Part shown: positions 1 to 6,069 of the stretch, in pieces
Layout of the letters: every line of letters begins with the position of its first letter
How positions within the stretch are numbered: the first letter of the stretch is position 1
Assembly (NCBI GenBank): GCA_046728115.1
Contig: JBKPDW010000039.1
Location: 1-6,492, forward strand
Origin: CAVSWN01 sp046728115
GTDB taxonomy: Bacteria; Acidobacteriota; Vicinamibacteria; Vicinamibacterales; CAVVIG01
Direction: 5' to 3'
Length of the DNA: 6,492 nucleotides
Notes under the pieces: model-generated
Databases searched by the model: none
The model's input: the letters and a program-made list of their open reading frames with translations, nothing else
Told to the model about the DNA's origin: nothing
Made by a program: the position numbers and the translations under genes

Positions 1-2
1 GT

Positions 3-1148
3 GGAGGGCTGATCACCTTCACCCATGTGCCCGTTGACTCCTATCCCTATCATCACTTCACATTGTTCTCAATCGGCTCGGATGTCACGGTCACGATGAA
101 GGATCTCACCATCTTCGGCACGGGCCCTTTCCAGGCAATCGCGGGAGTGCTGAATGCGGGAACATTCGAGGTCCGGAACGTCACGTTCAGCTATATCGGC
201 GTGGCCGTCTCCAACGGGGGCACGTTGACGCTCGACAGGAGCACGATCCGGCAGTCGGGTGACCTCAATGGGTTATCCTCGCCAGTCCTGAACTTCGGCG
301 GCTACGCCAGCATCGACAAGAGCCTGTTCGACCACAACTACCTTGGTGCGATCACGAATTTCGATGGCGGCACCCTCGACATCACGAACAGCCTCTTCTC
401 GAACAACACCGACGGCGACAGTGAATACCAATCGGCCGTCTGGAACTGGGACGGCTACGTCAGCATCGACAAGTGCCAGTTCGTCAACAACGTCTATGGT
501 GCGATCATCAATGGCGGTCCCTACCCCGGAACGCTCAACGTCACGATCACGAACAGCCTCTTCTCGAACAACGGTGGTGGGTTTGTACATGTTCCCGGTA
601 CGATCAGGAATGGTGGTGATCTGATCGTGAAGCACAGCACGTTCACGGATAACAACGCTCGGGCGATTGCTAACGGTGGAACATTGACCGTCAAGAACAG
701 CATCTTCTCCGGGAACGCGTCCTCCTCTTTTTACGGAGGCGGAGAGATCTACAACGGAGGCGGAGGGATCTACAACGGAGGAACGGCGACTATCACGAAC
801 AGCCTGTTCTTGCGGAACCACCTCTACCAGGTTGGGGAGTATTGCGGGACCAGCGGCTCCAGAATGCCCTGTCCCGTTGCCGGCGGGGGCCTCTACAACG
901 AGGGAACGGCAACCATCGTGCGCAGCACCTTTGCCGAAAACCAGGCCGATTACGGCGGAGGCATCGCCAATAGCGCCCGGAACGAGTACTATCCCGGCAT
1001 CTTGATCCTCCGACACAGCCTGATCACGTCCAACACGGCCAGCGTTGATGGCGGCGGCATTTATCTGAGCAGCGGCAGTCCGTCACCCACGCTGATCCAC
1101 ACCGAGGTCACAAACAACACCCCGAACGACATCGGGCCGATTCCGTGA
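3..1148 (+). CDS. Right-handed parallel beta-helix secreted protein, copy 1 (5'-partial)
   Basis: The reading frame is open from base 3, so the gene starts left of the window. The GTG at 27 is only the first in-frame start codon inside it. The protein is built of degenerate beta-helix rungs: T-I-T-N-S-L-F-S-N-N-type motifs at about 25-40 residue spacing, alternating with GGG-I-Y-N-G-G-T turns. This is typical of Pmp-like or choice-of-anchor-Q-type parallel beta-helix proteins. The first visible residues (GGLITF, then TVTMKDLTI) align with residues ~105 onward of the neighbouring copy, so about 100 residues including the signal peptide are missing. The C-terminus (NTPNDIGPIP) is shared with copy 2. 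There is no autotransporter barrel or sorting tail, so the protein is probably exported and soluble or loosely surface-bound. Enzymatic (polysaccharide lyase-like) versus adhesive function cannot be told; no catalytic motif is visible. A loop with two cysteines (CGTSGSRMPC) near the middle is absent from copy 2. Confidence 0.85.
   Translation, partial: GGLITFTHVPVDSYPYHHFTLFSIGSDVTVTMKDLTIFGTGPFQAIAGVLNAGTFEVRNVTFSYIGVAVSNGGTLTLDRSTIRQSGDLNGLSSPVLNFGGYASIDKSLFDHNYLGAITNFDGGTLDITNSLFSNNTDGDSEYQSAVWNWDGYVSIDKCQFVNNVYGAIINGGPYPGTLNVTITNSLFSNNGGGFVHVPGTIRNGGDLIVKHSTFTDNNARAIANGGTLTVKNSIFSGNASSSFYGGGEIYNGGGGIYNGGTATITNSLFLRNHLYQVGEYCGTSGSRMPCPVAGGGLYNEGTATIVRSTFAENQADYGGGIANSARNEYYPGILILRHSLITSNTASVDGGGIYLSSGSPSPTLIHTEVTNNTPNDIGPIP
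735..776 (+). repeat. Two tandem 21-bp units inside the beta-helix gene
   Basis: Unit 1 (735-755) and unit 2 (756-776) differ by one base and encode GGGEIYN then GGGGIYN. A third partial unit (GGT) follows. The 7-residue period is shorter than a helix rung, so this looks like a local slippage duplication of a turn. Confidence 0.8.
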
Positions 1149-1227
1149 AGGATCGCGGTGAAGAGGTGCCGGTAAACCGGTGAACCTGCCGACCGTCCGA
1201 CAAGCCCGCCGCGTTCAAGGCATCGAG

Positions 1228-1241
1228 TCGAGACGTCTCGA
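1228..1241. other. Perfect 14-bp palindrome (TCGAGACGTCTCGA)
   Basis: It lies in the 235-bp gap between the two beta-helix genes, about 140 bp upstream of the second start codon. It is a perfect dyad with no spacer, so a protein-binding site is more plausible than a transcript hairpin. No partner copy was seen elsewhere in the window. It could be chance. The rest of the 1149-1383 gap shows no gene and no convincing -35/-10 pair. Confidence 0.25.
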
Positions 1242-1370
1242 GCGATCAGAGACGCCAATCCCCGCACGGTATTGCTGGATTGGCGGCCGAATCGGAGAGG
1301 ACCTGAACGCGGAGCCAAAGTGCCCCCTTCGCTCCCAGTGGCAGGCTAATTGCGCGCACCAGTCGCCAAA

Positions 1371-1377
1371 AGGGGAG
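1371..1377 (+). promoter_or_regulatory. Ribosome binding site of beta-helix copy 2
   Basis: AGGGGAG lies 6 bases before the ATG at 1384. It decides that start over the in-frame GTG at 1180, whose 68-codon extension is not signal-like. The ATG at 1384 opens directly with a signal peptide. Confidence 0.75.
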
Positions 1378-1383
1378 CCCCAT

Positions 1384-2486
1384 ATGAAGACGAGTACCAC
1401 CAGTTTTTCGGTGCGCCACGCCCCCATTCTCTCGCTCGTTGTCTTGCTCTTCGTCCTGTCCATGCCGGAACGCGCATCGGCCGATCCCCCGATCATCGTC
1501 GGCAATGGCGCCGTGGACAGCTGCGTCGAGGGCGCAGAGGACATGCCTGGCTCGTTGCGGTGGGCTGTGTCTGTGGCCTCCGCGCTCGGCGGAGGGGTCA
1601 TTCGCTTCGACTGCGGCAAGAGTCCCGTCACGATCACGCTTCACCCTGTAGGTGCGTTGGACCTCGAGCTCCCGGACCACACCACCATCGATGGCGACGG
1701 GCTGATCACGTTGGCCCACGAGCCGGTGCTGTGCTGTCCGCCGAACATCAACGAGGTCATGTTCTCCATCCGCGCCGATGCGACGGTGACGATGAAGGAC
1801 ATCACGATTCGGGGGAGGACTAATCCGATCCGTTTCCCCGTCGTTTAGGGGTAGGCAACCATGGGACCTTCATCGTGGATCGCGTCACCTTCACCGGTCT
1901 GGGGATTGCGATCTTTAACGACGGCTCGTTGAACCTCAAGAAGAGCACGATCCAGAAATCCAACGATAATGATGGCTTCAGACCCGCAATCGTGAACTTC
2001 GGTAACGCCGCCCGGACTACCGTCGCGCAATGTTCGGGCTTCGGCGCGGGCGGAGCCATTTATAACACGGGCACGATCACTCTCACGAACGACACTCTGT
2101 CCGAGAACCAAGCGAATGGGCGGGGAGGGGGACTCTTTAACTTAGGCACAGCCATCATCTCGCACAGTCTGTTCTCCGGCAACCAAGCGCTCGCCGCCCC
2201 CGGCAGCGCCGGCGGAGGACTGTATAACTCAGGCACAGCGATCATTTCGCAAAGTACGTTCTCAGGCAATCAAGCCGCCGCGGATGAGGGATATTTGGGG
2301 CTCGGCGGCGGAATCTACAACACGGGCGTTACCGGTGGCGGCACGCTGGTGCTCGAACACAGCCGGATCACATCGAATACGGCCAAGGCGGATGGTGGCG
2401 GCATCTATTTGAGCAGCAGCAGTCCCCCACCGACGCTGAGCCACACTACGGTAGCCGATAACACGCCGAACGACATCGGGCCGTAG
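1384..2486 (+). pseudogene. Right-handed parallel beta-helix secreted protein, copy 2 (frameshifted)
   Basis: The start at 1384 has a strong RBS. Residues 1-33 are a classic signal peptide: a basic start (MKTSTTSFSVRH), a hydrophobic core, then ASA before D34. A conserved N-terminal module follows (SCVEGAEDMPGSLRWAVSVA, then VIRFDCG), typical of the lead-in to CSLREA/choice-of-anchor-Q-like beta-helix proteins. This frame stops at 1846-1848 soon after TVTMKDITIRG. Homology to copy 1 resumes one frame back (GVGNHGTF, then VDRVTF against copy 1 VRNVTF) and runs to the TAG at 2484-2486 with the shared NTPNDIGP end. The break lies between about 1815 and 1850, a stretch with G and C runs, and adding one base restores one frame of about 368 residues. 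It may be a true pseudogene, a sequencing error, or (least likely) a recoded gene. The product would be exported, its function unknown. Confidence 0.8.
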
Positions 2487-2503
2487 ACCCCGCTGCAGAG
2501 GAA

Positions 2504-2537
2504 AATCGCGCTCGATGGCGAGCACTAATCGCGCTCG
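2504..2537 (+). repeat. 11-bp direct repeat with a small hairpin after copy 2
   Basis: AATCGCGCTCG occurs at 2504-2514 and again at 2527-2537. The first copy overlaps a 5-bp stem (2510-2514 with 2519-2523, loop ATGG). There is no T-run, so this is not a convincing terminator. Confidence 0.35.
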
Positions 2538-2589
2538 CCCCGTGCGCCTTGCCGTACACTCGCCTCAGTAAACAAGTGGCGATCTGGTG

Positions 2590-2843
2590 ATGCGCCGGAA
2601 ACCTCCGAACGCCGGCAAGGGGCGCCGCACAGGCAGCAAGAACAAATATCCCCGCGCCTTCAAGGAAGCCCTCCTCGAAGCCTTCCTCGAGATTGGCGGC
2701 GCTGAGGCGCTCGCCGACTGGGCGCGCGACAACCGCACCGAGTTCTACAAATCTGCGCGCGGCTGATTCCCACCGAGATCAGCGGCCCGGACGGCGGCCC
2801 GATCCATGTCGCCAAAGTCGTCAATGAGCAGCTCCCAGACTGA
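2590..2843 (+). pseudogene. Small basic phage-associated protein (DUF5681-like), copy 1, frameshifted
   Basis: From the ATG at 2590 the frame reads MRRKPPNAGKGRRTGSKNK, then FKEALLEAF and EFYK, and stops at 2764-2766 after 58 residues. The next gene has EFYKICARLIP at this point. Here one base is missing in or beside the Lys codon at 2749-2751. Restoring it gives ICAR and then LIPTEISGPDGGPI to the stop at 2841-2843, about 84 residues and colinear with the 2926 gene. The Gly/Arg/Lys-rich N-terminus resembles the GRPKGSKNK signature of DUF5681-like proteins, often found in phages and integrated elements and possibly DNA-binding or packaging-linked. That role is family knowledge, not shown here. 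No good RBS is visible. A GTG directly precedes the ATG. Confidence 0.7.
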
Positions 2844-2925
2844 GCACCGGATGCGCCGGGAGGGCGTGCAGTCGGCGGATTCGCGAACTTGGGCCGACGC
2901 GGCCGTAAACTAGGCCGATTTAGGC

Positions 2926-3186
2926 ATGGGCAAGCGCAGTTCACGCGGCAACGCCGGTAAGGGCCGCCCGAGAGGCAGCCGAAACCGAACGACCCGCGCG
3001 TTTAAGGAAGCCTGCTTGCTGGTCTTCGAGGCGCGCGGTGGCATCGAGGCCTTCCTCACCTGGTCGAACCGCAACCCGACCGAGTTCTACAAGATCTGCG
3101 CGCGCCTCATCCCGCACGAAGTCTCCGGCCCCGACGGCGGCCCGATCCCGATCGCGAAGATCATCGATGAGCACGTCGAGCGGTGA
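2926..3186 (+). CDS. Small basic phage-associated protein (DUF5681-like), copy 2, intact
   Basis: This is an 86-residue protein. Residues 1-25 are Gly/Arg/Lys-rich (GNAGKGRPRGSRNRTTRAFK), an AT-hook-like stretch typical of DUF5681-like proteins of phages and genomic islands. Residues ~25-60 look helical (FKEACLLVFEARGG, then EFYKICARLIP), and the conserved end HEVSGPDGGPI is shared with copy 1. The size, basic head and SGPDGGPI tail recall small proteins near phage packaging genes, but no large terminase or other phage gene is in the window, so a packaging role is inference. It is the undamaged member of the tandem pair. The RBS before the ATG is weak. The tRNA scar lies about 195 bp downstream, placing the gene near one end of a presumed integrated element. 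Confidence 0.65.
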   Translation: MGKRSSRGNAGKGRPRGSRNRTTRAFKEACLLVFEARGGIEAFLTWSNRNPTEFYKICARLIPHEVSGPDGGPIPIAKIIDEHVER

Positions 3187-3380
3187 ACACCGGATGCGCT
3201 GGAACGGGGCGCAGTCGGCATGCCGTGACCGATGCCGCTGGCATCACGCAGGTGTGCCCATGGGTGTGCCCGACACTGGTCAATCGCTATCAATATCCAT
3301 CTACCGGCATCAACGAGAGAGCGGCGGATCGCCAGGAAAAATCACCGATTTCGGCCTATTTTCGCATCGGCCGCGGCTCT
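3187..3380. other. Non-coding stretch before the tRNA scar
   Basis: The first 33 bases repeat the flank found after copy 1 of the small gene. The rest shows no supported gene, hairpin or promoter. Its frames are open but lack an RBS and recognisable protein. If the tRNA fragment is an attachment site, recombinase arm sites would be expected here, but none can be identified by eye. Confidence 0.4.
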
Positions 3381-3434
3381 TAAAATCCGCTGGCGCGAAA
3401 GCGCCGTCTGGGTTCGACTCCCAGCCCGGCCACT
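3381..3434 (+). other. 3' fragment of tRNA-Leu(UAA): probable attachment-site scar
   Basis: The segment reads as the 3' half of a class II leucine tRNA. It has the anticodon loop CTTAAAA (anticodon TAA at 3383-3385), the 3' side of the anticodon stem (TCCGC, 3388-3392), a long variable arm (GGCGC, loop GAAA, GCGCC at 3394-3407), and a perfect T-arm (CTGGG, TTCGACT, CCCAG at 3410-3426). The acceptor 3' strand CCCGGCC (3427-3433) and discriminator A (3434) follow, and CCA is not encoded. The 5' half is absent: there is no GGCCGGG strand or D-arm in the 60 bases before it, and the bases before the loop do not form a proper 5' anticodon stem. Such fragments arise when tyrosine-recombinase elements integrate in tRNA 3' ends. 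The orientation implies that the element and the intact tRNA lie to the left. Confidence 0.8.
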
Positions 3435-3492
3435 TTCGATTTCATCCAACGCGCACGGAGATTTTCGCTAGAACCCAAACGCTCTCCCGCGC

Positions 3493-3497
3493 AGGAG
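3493..3497 (+). promoter_or_regulatory. Ribosome binding site of the 3504 gene
   Basis: AGGAG sits 6 bases before the ATG at 3504. It is one of the best RBSs in the window and the main reason to accept a gene start where the frame stops after 15 codons. Confidence 0.6.
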
Positions 3498-3503
3498 ACG
3501 GCA

Positions 3504-3802
3504 ATGAAAAGCTCTCAGCGGTCGCCTTCATACCTGAAACCGGACGGCTAGCGGACGTCATGACGATGATCCAGGTGTTGGCGTTCGACCCGACAGCTCG
3601 ACGTTCGGCTGATGGCCTCGAGAAGCAACTCGCCAATGATCCTGTCAGCGCAGCATCATGGGCGTGCCACGCGGTGGGTGTACTCACTCCGCCGCTCGAA
3701 ACACGGCTTTCAAGAGTCAGGATCGTCTCGGAATTCATAAGAAGGCCTGAGACCGTAGGGACGATCGACGACCCCGCGGCTTACTTTGGAGGCGTCCTGG
3801 AC
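3504..3802 (+). pseudogene. Hypothetical protein gene with early frameshift
   Basis: With a strong RBS, the ATG at 3504 gives MKSSQRSPSYLKPDG and then a TAG at 3549. One frame back (from 3542) the sequence continues as protein-like GRLADVMTMIQVLAFDPTA, then RRSADGLEKQL, and on through EFIRRPETVGTIDDPAAYF to about 3800. Joining SYLKP to GRLADVMTMIQVLA needs one added base near 3541. From memory, the joined N-terminus resembles a widespread family of short hypothetical proteins with a YLxxGRLADVxALIQVLA start and a later RSEDGL motif. I cannot name it securely or give it a function. The part after VSAASW does not match what I recall, so the 3' end may be a fusion or a different decayed gene. 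The gene starts 70 bp beyond the tRNA scar, on the presumed chromosomal side, and runs into transposase sequence without an obvious stop. Confidence 0.45.
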
Positions 3803-4230
3803 ATGAATTGGGGACCACTGGACTGGGACTACCGAGACAGAATCCGATCACAGGTGATCTGGTTCGGTGGACAGACGGACCGAGCCATCGTCGGGCTAGG
3901 CAGCTCCAGTCGGCACTTGCTTGGCGGCTCGAAGGGCAGTGCGCCGGCTTCTATGCGGAGACGATGGGCCGGCCGGGATTGCCGCCGGGGATCTATTTCC
4001 GGTTGCTGCTGATCGGTTATTTCGAGGGCATTGACGCCGAGCGCGGCATCGCCTGGCGCGCGGCGGATTCGTTGGCGTTGCGCGATTTTCTGGGCGTGGG
4101 TCTGGAAGACGCGCCACCCGACCACTCGACGATTTCGCGGACGCGGCGATTGATAGCCCTCGAAGCGCATCGGGCCGTCTTTACCACAGGATGCGCGCCC
4201 GGCGCAGGGTGTTGTTTCACCCATTCGTGA
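3803..4230 (+). pseudogene. IS1182-like transposase, N-terminal remnant (frameshifted and truncated)
   Basis: The main frame (stop 4228-4230) encodes FYAETMGRPGLPPGIYFRLL, then LIGYFEGIDAERGIAWRAAD, then LALRDFLG and PDHSTISRTRRLI. This is the signature N-terminal (DUF772-type) region of IS1182-like IS4/IS5-related DDE transposases. The expected extreme N-terminus, RDRIRSQ, lies in another frame at 3833-3853. The homologous frame resumes around 3855-3885 (GPSHRRARQLQSALAWRLEG), so one base is missing between them. After HRAVF (about 4175) the family sequence stops and a short unrelated tail (TTGCAPGAGCCFTHS) leads to the stop. The DDE catalytic core is absent, so the gene cannot encode an active enzyme. 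An ATG at 3803 may be the original start. No terminal inverted repeats were found. The truncation lies about 220 bp from the 3' end of the opposite-strand transposase. Confidence 0.75.
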
Positions 4231-4398
4231 CTCGATCTTGGCCATACGAGCGTCATCCGGTAGTAGGTTGAGCCCGGGGTACGTGTCTCGACCATCGCGT
4301 CCGCGGCACGCCAGCTCCATAGCTCGACGTCAATCGCGCGGGAGTCGGCTGACACGCCCGCTTGCGACATCGACCTTCGCAGACGCAACGACGCAAAG
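4231..4398. other. Gap between convergent transposase sequences
   Basis: This short gap between the truncated IS1182-like gene and the minus-strand transposase must hold the left end of the latter's element and the truncation junction. I found no inverted repeat matching the 5425-5530 side, so the element ends stay undefined. Confidence 0.35.
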
Positions 4399-5424
4399 TT
4401 ATGCAGCGACGCGTTCGTAGCGATGATGGAGACCGCCGACCTGTGGAATCGCGATGATTGTGCCAGCGGTCGACGGCGAAATCGGCCGTGAAACCGGCGC
4501 GTCTTTGTCCAACGCCAAATGCGTGCGTGATAGTTCGTAATAGTCGACGTAGCGTTCCAACAGACGCTGTAAACCAGAGGCCGTGAAGATGATCACGTGA
4601 TCGAGACACTCGCGGCGTACCGATCCGATGAACCGTTCGATCACTCCGTTTTGCCACGGCGACCGCGGTGCGGTGAGCACCTCGGTTATGGCCATCGCGT
4701 CCGCGGTGGCGTGGACTTCCGCGAACGTGAGATCCCGATCGCGAATCAGATAGCGCGGCGCATCGTCCCACGGGAAGGCTTCTCGCAATTGTTGCACCGT
4801 CCATGCCGCAGTCGGATGCTCCGTGACTGCAACGTGCACAACACGCCGCCGGTGGTGCGCGAGCATCACCAAGACAAACAACAGCCGACCTGTCGCCGTC
4901 GGTACGACGAAGAAATCGGCGGCCATAATCTGTTGAATGTGATTGGCTAAGAAGGTCCGCCAGGATTGGGACGGCGGTCGCCGGTGTCGCACGAGGTACT
5001 TCGCGACGCTGGCTTGACTGATCTCGATGCCGAGCTTCAGCAGCTCACCGTGAATGCGTGGAGCGCCCCAGAGGGGGTTCGCGTGCGACATCGTGCGAAT
5101 CAGCGCGCGGACGTCGGATGAGACTGCCGGTCGCCCAATCGGATGACGACTCTTCCAGGTCCAGAAGCGGCGAAAGGCACGCCGGTGCCACGCGATGACG
5201 GTTTCAGGTCGGACGATGACGATAGCCGAGCGCCATTCGGTCCAGATCCGCGACAGCCAAACCCATAGCAGGCGGTCGGCTTGCGTCAGGTGGACACGCC
5301 GGCGCCGTGATCGTTGAAGAACTTGGAGCTGATGCCGCAAGGCGAGAATCTCGAGTTGCAGCGTCGCGCGAGAACGCACAGATACTCGAATGGTCTGAAC
5401 GATCGAAATCAGGAGCGAGATCAT
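4399..5424 (-). CDS. Integrase-core (DDE) transposase, IS3/IS481-like
   Basis: This is an apparently intact 341-residue transposase that would cut and join the ends of its insertion sequence. Residues ~20-145 form an N-terminal helical/HTH region (LEILALRHQLQVLQR, then RPETVIAWHRRAFRRFW, then NPLWGAPRIHGELLKLGIEI). The rve/integrase core spans ~160-300: D170 in AADFFV, D229 in YLIRDRD, and E263 in SPWQNGVIERFIGS. The D229-E263 gap of 33 residues is slightly shorter than the usual DD(35)E spacing, so a small deletion in the loop after RDRD is possible. The C-terminal RECLDHVIIF and YYELSRTHLALDKD motifs are typical of the single-ORF integrase-core transposases common in GC-rich soil bacteria. 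The RBS before the ATG (minus strand at 5424) is poor. The gene is convergent with the IS1182-like remnant. The family label within IS3/IS481 is tentative. Confidence 0.85.
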   Translation of the reverse strand: MISLLISIVQTIRVSVRSRATLQLEILALRHQLQVLQRSRRRRVHLTQADRLLWVWLSRIWTEWRSAIVIVRPETVIAWHRRAFRRFWTWKSRHPIGRPAVSSDVRALIRTMSHANPLWGAPRIHGELLKLGIEISQASVAKYLVRHRRPPSQSWRTFLANHIQQIMAADFFVVPTATGRLLFVLVMLAHHRRRVVHVAVTEHPTAAWTVQQLREAFPWDDAPRYLIRDRDLTFAEVHATADAMAITEVLTAPRSPWQNGVIERFIGSVRRECLDHVIIFTASGLQRLLERYVDYYELSRTHLALDKDAPVSRPISPSTAGTIIAIPQVGGLHHRYERVAA

Positions 5425-5522
5425 CGACAGGAAGCGTATCCGCGAACGCCGACATCATCAACCGCTACAACGAGTACGAGATTTTCGGTAGGCACAGGCC
5501 GGAGATGCACTAGTGTTTAGCC

Positions 5523-5527
5523 GGGAG
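5523..5527 (+). promoter_or_regulatory. Ribosome binding site of the sensor-kinase remnant
   Basis: GGGAG lies 6 bases before the ATG-ATG pair at 5534/5537. It supports a start there rather than at the unsupported ATG at 5632. Confidence 0.5.
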
Positions 5528-5533
5528 ATTCCC

Positions 5534-6069
5534 ATGATGCAGCGGACGATGGTCGACGCGCTCCCGATCGCCCTGAGCAGACCTTCGGAGCGGGTCGGCG
5601 AACGCACGCAGGTGACGTCGCGTCCGCTGCGATGGCTGCTCGTCGTCGGCTCTGGACGCTGCTCGTCCTCGCGTATACCACGCGGGGAAAGGTCCGCACC
5701 GGCTCGTTCGAATGGGTGCGCATCTCGTGGTTGGACGCTTTCAAGGCCGCCATCGCTCAGTGGTCGCCATGGGGCGTGTTGTCGGTCGCGATTTACTGGG
5801 TGAACAAGAAGCTGCGCTTCGTGCCAGACGCACTGGTGAAGCGCCTCCTCATCTACGTTCCGCTCAGTATCGCGTTCACGGTCGTCTACACGTATCTCTA
5901 TCGCGGCGCGACAGTGTTGCTCGACGCGCCGTGCGACCCGCAGTGGGTTGGATTGACGATTGCCGAAACGGCGTCGCATGTGACCTATCGCCTCGGCACG
6001 TTCGTCTACTGGGCGATTGCGGGGATTTGGGTGTCCCTCGAATATCAGTGGCTGCGCCAGCCGATTTGA
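5534..6069 (+). pseudogene. LytS/YehU-type sensor kinase, membrane domain only (truncated, probably frameshifted)
   Basis: The clear coding part is the frame from the ATG at 5632 to the TGA at 6067-6069 (145 residues). It has a hydrophobic start (LWTLLVLAY), then membrane helices at about residues 38-58, 70-90 and 120-138. Helix layout and wording (KAAIAQWSPWGVLSVAIYW, then RLLIYVPLSIAFTVVYTYLY) resemble the N-terminal membrane module of LytS/YehU-type histidine kinases. In that family a coiled linker and a His-containing kinase domain follow the last helix. Here the protein stops right after it, so the kinase core is lost. The likely real start, with a good RBS, is the ATG at 5534 in another frame (MMQRTMVDALPIALSRPSER). 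The frames switch around 5625-5660, again needing one added base. As it stands it cannot signal by phosphorylation. A free-standing small membrane protein remains possible. The family call rests on pattern only. Confidence 0.5.

Larger units (their letters stand above)
2590..3219 (+). repeat. Tandem duplication of a ~336-bp gene-plus-flank unit
   Basis: Unit 1 (from 2590) and unit 2 (from 2926) each hold one DUF5681-like gene followed directly by a similar 33-base flank (2844-2876 and 3187-3219). By eye, 27 of 33 flank bases match, as good as or better than the coding parts. The duplication therefore included sequence 3' of the gene, and that flank may be under constraint. Both flanks contain CACCGGATGCGC, whose ATG could open a tiny ORF (20 codons in unit 1, 2851-2913), but neither has an RBS. 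Confidence 0.6.

Noticed and set aside
381..575. CRISPR-like repeats in the beta-helix gene (two near-identical copies of ACGAACAGCCTCTTCTCGAA)
   Set aside because: The repeats are in frame, encode the same TNSLFSNN rung and are not evenly spaced. They are protein repeats.
273..1016. 247-codon minus-strand ORF opposite beta-helix copy 1
   Set aside because: It mirrors the repetitive GC-rich rungs of the plus-strand gene and has no recognisable domain. The plus frame has clear homology to copy 2.
1815..1850. Programmed ribosomal frameshift in beta-helix copy 2
   Set aside because: No clear slippery heptamer followed by a strong hairpin, and copy 1 is in a single frame. A missing base is simpler.
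2487..2589. Rho-independent terminator after the beta-helix pair
   Set aside because: The 5-bp hairpin at 2510-2523 has no following T-run.
3349..3434. A complete tRNA-Leu gene
   Set aside because: No D-arm, no 5' acceptor strand and a malformed 5' anticodon stem. Only the 3' part is tRNA.
3038..4012. 324-codon plus-strand ORF read as one protein
   Set aside because: It crosses the intact small gene, the tRNA fragment and two decayed genes in one frame. Only pieces of it match real protein, so it is an accident of frame openness.
3829..4320. Minus-strand ORF containing PDDARMAKIESR, faintly like the DPDARxxKMKDG motif of IS1182-like transposases
   Set aside because: The likeness covers about 10 residues, and the flanking residues do not fit the family. 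Most of the ORF is the shadow of the plus-strand remnant.
4231..5533. Terminal inverted repeats bounding the minus-strand transposase
   Set aside because: I compared both flanks by eye and found no convincing matched ends. Needs alignment with other copies of the element.
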